Source: Desulfonatronospira sp.
Lineage (GTDB): Bacteria > Desulfobacterota > Desulfovibrionia > Desulfovibrionales > Desulfonatronovibrionaceae
DNA length: 6,983 nucleotides
Direction: 5' to 3'
NCBI GenBank assembly: GCA_003563255.1
Contig: PWSL01000197.1
Location: forward strand, 1 to 6,983
The position numbers were made by a program, and so were the translations under genes. The notes beneath the pieces were generated by a model that worked only from the letters and a program-made list of their open reading frames with translations, was not told the DNA's origin and made no database searches. Each line of letters begins with the position of its first letter. Positions within the stretch are counted from its first letter, which is position 1. Of this stretch, positions 5,767 to 6,983 are shown one piece after another.

Positions 5767-6399
5767 TTAACTTTTCCGGCTGGTATCAGGTTCTTCCGGC
5801 TCTGTTCCTTCGTGATCCGGGCCTGAGGTATCAACGTCTTTTTCCTTGTCTTGAGCAGATTTTTCCAGAGTTTCTTCCTGCTGATCCTGCACAGGCCCAT
5901 GCAGTGCTTCGGTCTGATCTGCGGACTTTTGGTCCATTCCAGCTGCAGCGGCGGTCCCAGCCGCAGAACCTGCAACAGGGGCACTCACAGTCATGGAATC
6001 AGGCTTGCCGGCAACCTTGGGAGCTGTGGACTTTTCAGAGGTAACAAAGGAAAATTCTATCAGGGCCAGGGGTGCATTGTCTCCAACCCGGGGTCTGGCG
6101 TACTTGACCACTCGGGTATATCCGCCATTTTTCCGCTCGAACCTGGGAGCTATATCGTCAAAAAGCCTTTTAACCAGCTTGTGATTTTCCAGCACCTTAT
6201 AGGCCTCTCTCTTGGCGCTTAAATCACCGCGGAGCGCTAGAGTAACAAGGCGGTCAGCGACTTTGGATAGCTCCTTGGCCTTGGGCAGAGTAGTTTTTAT
6301 TTTTTCGTGGGTCACCAGCGATTTTGCCATATTCCTGAACATGGCCTTGCGGTGTTCCCAATTTCTGCTCAGGGATCTTCCAGATTTTCTATGCCTCAT
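5767..6399 (-). CDS. rplQ: Large-subunit ribosomal protein L17 (bL17) with acidic C-terminal extension
   Basis: A 210-residue protein whose first 119 residues are a standard L17: [13 protein letters not shown] at the start, then [19 protein letters not shown] (17-35), [20 protein letters not shown] (37-56) and a C-terminal [23 protein letters not shown] (94-116). L17 lies near the peptide exit tunnel of the 50S subunit. The typical length is about 120 residues; here a 90-residue low-complexity tail follows. It is Ala/Gly/Thr-rich at about 128-154, then strongly acidic and polar at 155-210 (17 Asp/Glu against 6 Lys/Arg), and probably disordered. The start overlaps the rpoA end by 11 bases, with AAAGGAAAG about 7 bases upstream as ribosome site, implying coupled translation. 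Its 3' region holds a repeat element before the terminator. Confidence 0.95.
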   Translation of the reverse strand: MRHRKSGRSLSRNWEHRKAMFRNMAKSLVTHEKIKTTLPKAKELSKVADRLVTLALRGDLSAKREAYKVLENHKLVKRLFDDIAPRFERKNGGYTRVVKYARPRVGDNAPLALIEFSFVTSEKSTAPKVAGKPDSMTVSAPVAGSAAGTAAAAGMDQKSADQTEALHGPVQDQQEETLEKSAQDKEKDVDTSGPDHEGTEPEEPDTSRKS

Positions 6400-6983
6400 C
6401 GTAATCTTTCCTTTTCAGCCATTCCTGGTACTTTTGCTCAAAATTATCAATTTGAGTGTTAAAATCGTATCCCATCTGCTCGATAACCCTTCGGATATCC
6501 TCAAGGGACTTTCTGCCGAAATTTTTAGTCCTTAAAAGCTCGTGTTCTGACTGCTGAATCAGCTCCCCCACCAGGCGGATTCCGGCATTCCGAAGACAGT
6601 TTCCTGCCCTGACAGGCAGCTCCAGTTCCTCGATGGTCTTGAAAAGCTGGGGATCAAGCCTATCATCTGAGTTGGTGTCAATAATATTAACGTCTGTATG
6701 ACTTTCGTCAAAGTTGATGAAAACCGACAACTGATCCTTAAGAATCTTGGCACTGTATGCAAGTGCATCTTCAGGAAGCACTGAACCATCGGTGCTGATC
6801 TCCATAACCAGTTTGTCATAATTGGTCATCTGCCCCACCCTGGCCTGTTCTACGGTATAGGAGACCTTGCGGATGGGGGAATAGCTGGCGTCCATTGCAA
6901 TAAGGCCGATCTCTTCATCGAGGTCTTCGTGCATTTCTGATGGTATGTAGCCTTTGCCCATGCGGACATCGAGCTGTATAACC
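6389..6983 (-). CDS. rpoA: RNA polymerase alpha subunit, C-terminal part (partial)
   Basis: The last 197 residues of the alpha subunit are visible; the gene runs past the window edge, so its start is absent (full-length proteins are about 330-350 residues). The fragment begins in the N-terminal dimerisation/assembly domain: KGYIPSE, then [20 protein letters not shown] and [16 protein letters not shown]. An acidic linker leads to the C-terminal domain, where [12 protein letters not shown] contains the arginine corresponding to E. coli Arg265, which contacts UP-element DNA and activators, followed by [15 protein letters not shown]. It ends in a charged helix ([14 protein letters not shown]). 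The order rpoA-rplQ is the usual end of the alpha ribosomal operon. The TAG stop is embedded in the rplQ start region. Confidence 0.97.
   Translation of the reverse strand, partial: VIQLDVRMGKGYIPSEMHEDLDEEIGLIAMDASYSPIRKVSYTVEQARVGQMTNYDKLVMEISTDGSVLPEDALAYSAKILKDQLSVFINFDESHTDVNIIDTNSDDRLDPQLFKTIEELELPVRAGNCLRNAGIRLVGELIQQSEHELLRTKNFGRKSLEDIRRVIEQMGYDFNTQIDNFEQKYQEWLKRKDYDEA

Overview
The window looks like chromosomal DNA from a sulfate-reducing deltaproteobacterium (Desulfobacterota, most likely Desulfovibrionales). The evidence is a four-gene membrane redox operon whose first three products match HmcB, HmcC and HmcD of the sulfate-respiration Hmc/Nhc type complexes. It lies near the 3' end of the rpoA-rplQ operon, and a LysR regulator of the kind found in selenium-using anaerobes sits between them. 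This is inference from remembered family features; no search was run.

Positions 1-519 (no convincing gene): a repeat-rich intergenic region. It holds the end of one repeat element (28-59), a degenerate inverted pair (66-156), a weak promoter candidate, and a compact terminator-like hairpin with a T-rich tail (414-439), about 80 bases before the first gene. Positions 520-3377, + strand: a Tat-exported four-cluster iron-sulfur protein (HmcB/HybA type), a ten-helix NrfD-family quinone-interacting subunit (HmcC/HybB type), a 41-residue single-helix protein (HmcD-like), and a 118-residue secreted or membrane protein with the superinfection-immunity-type double helix motif. The first three would form the membrane arm that moves electrons between a periplasmic cytochrome or hydrogenase and menaquinone. 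No multihaem cytochrome and no HmcE (NarI-like) or HmcF gene is in the window. A perfect 16-bp stem (3395-3430) terminates both this operon and the convergent unit.

Positions 3436-5465, - strand: a LysR-family regulator followed 59 bases later by a FemAB/FemX-type aminoacyltransferase, probably co-transcribed from a well-formed sigma-70 promoter at 5531-5503. Positions 5530-5766: the 3' untranslated region of rplQ, with a canonical intrinsic terminator whose T-tract overlaps the lysR -35 box. Upstream of it lies a 149-bp nested inverted-repeat element related to the repeat at the window start. Positions 5767-6983, - strand: rplQ, with an unusual acidic C-terminal extension of about 90 residues, overlapping by 11 bases the end of rpoA, whose 5' part lies outside the window.

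The most noteworthy points are the reduced Hmc-like gene set ending in a superinfection-immunity-like protein, the attenuator-like leader, the related nested repeats in two intergenic regions, and the tailed L17.
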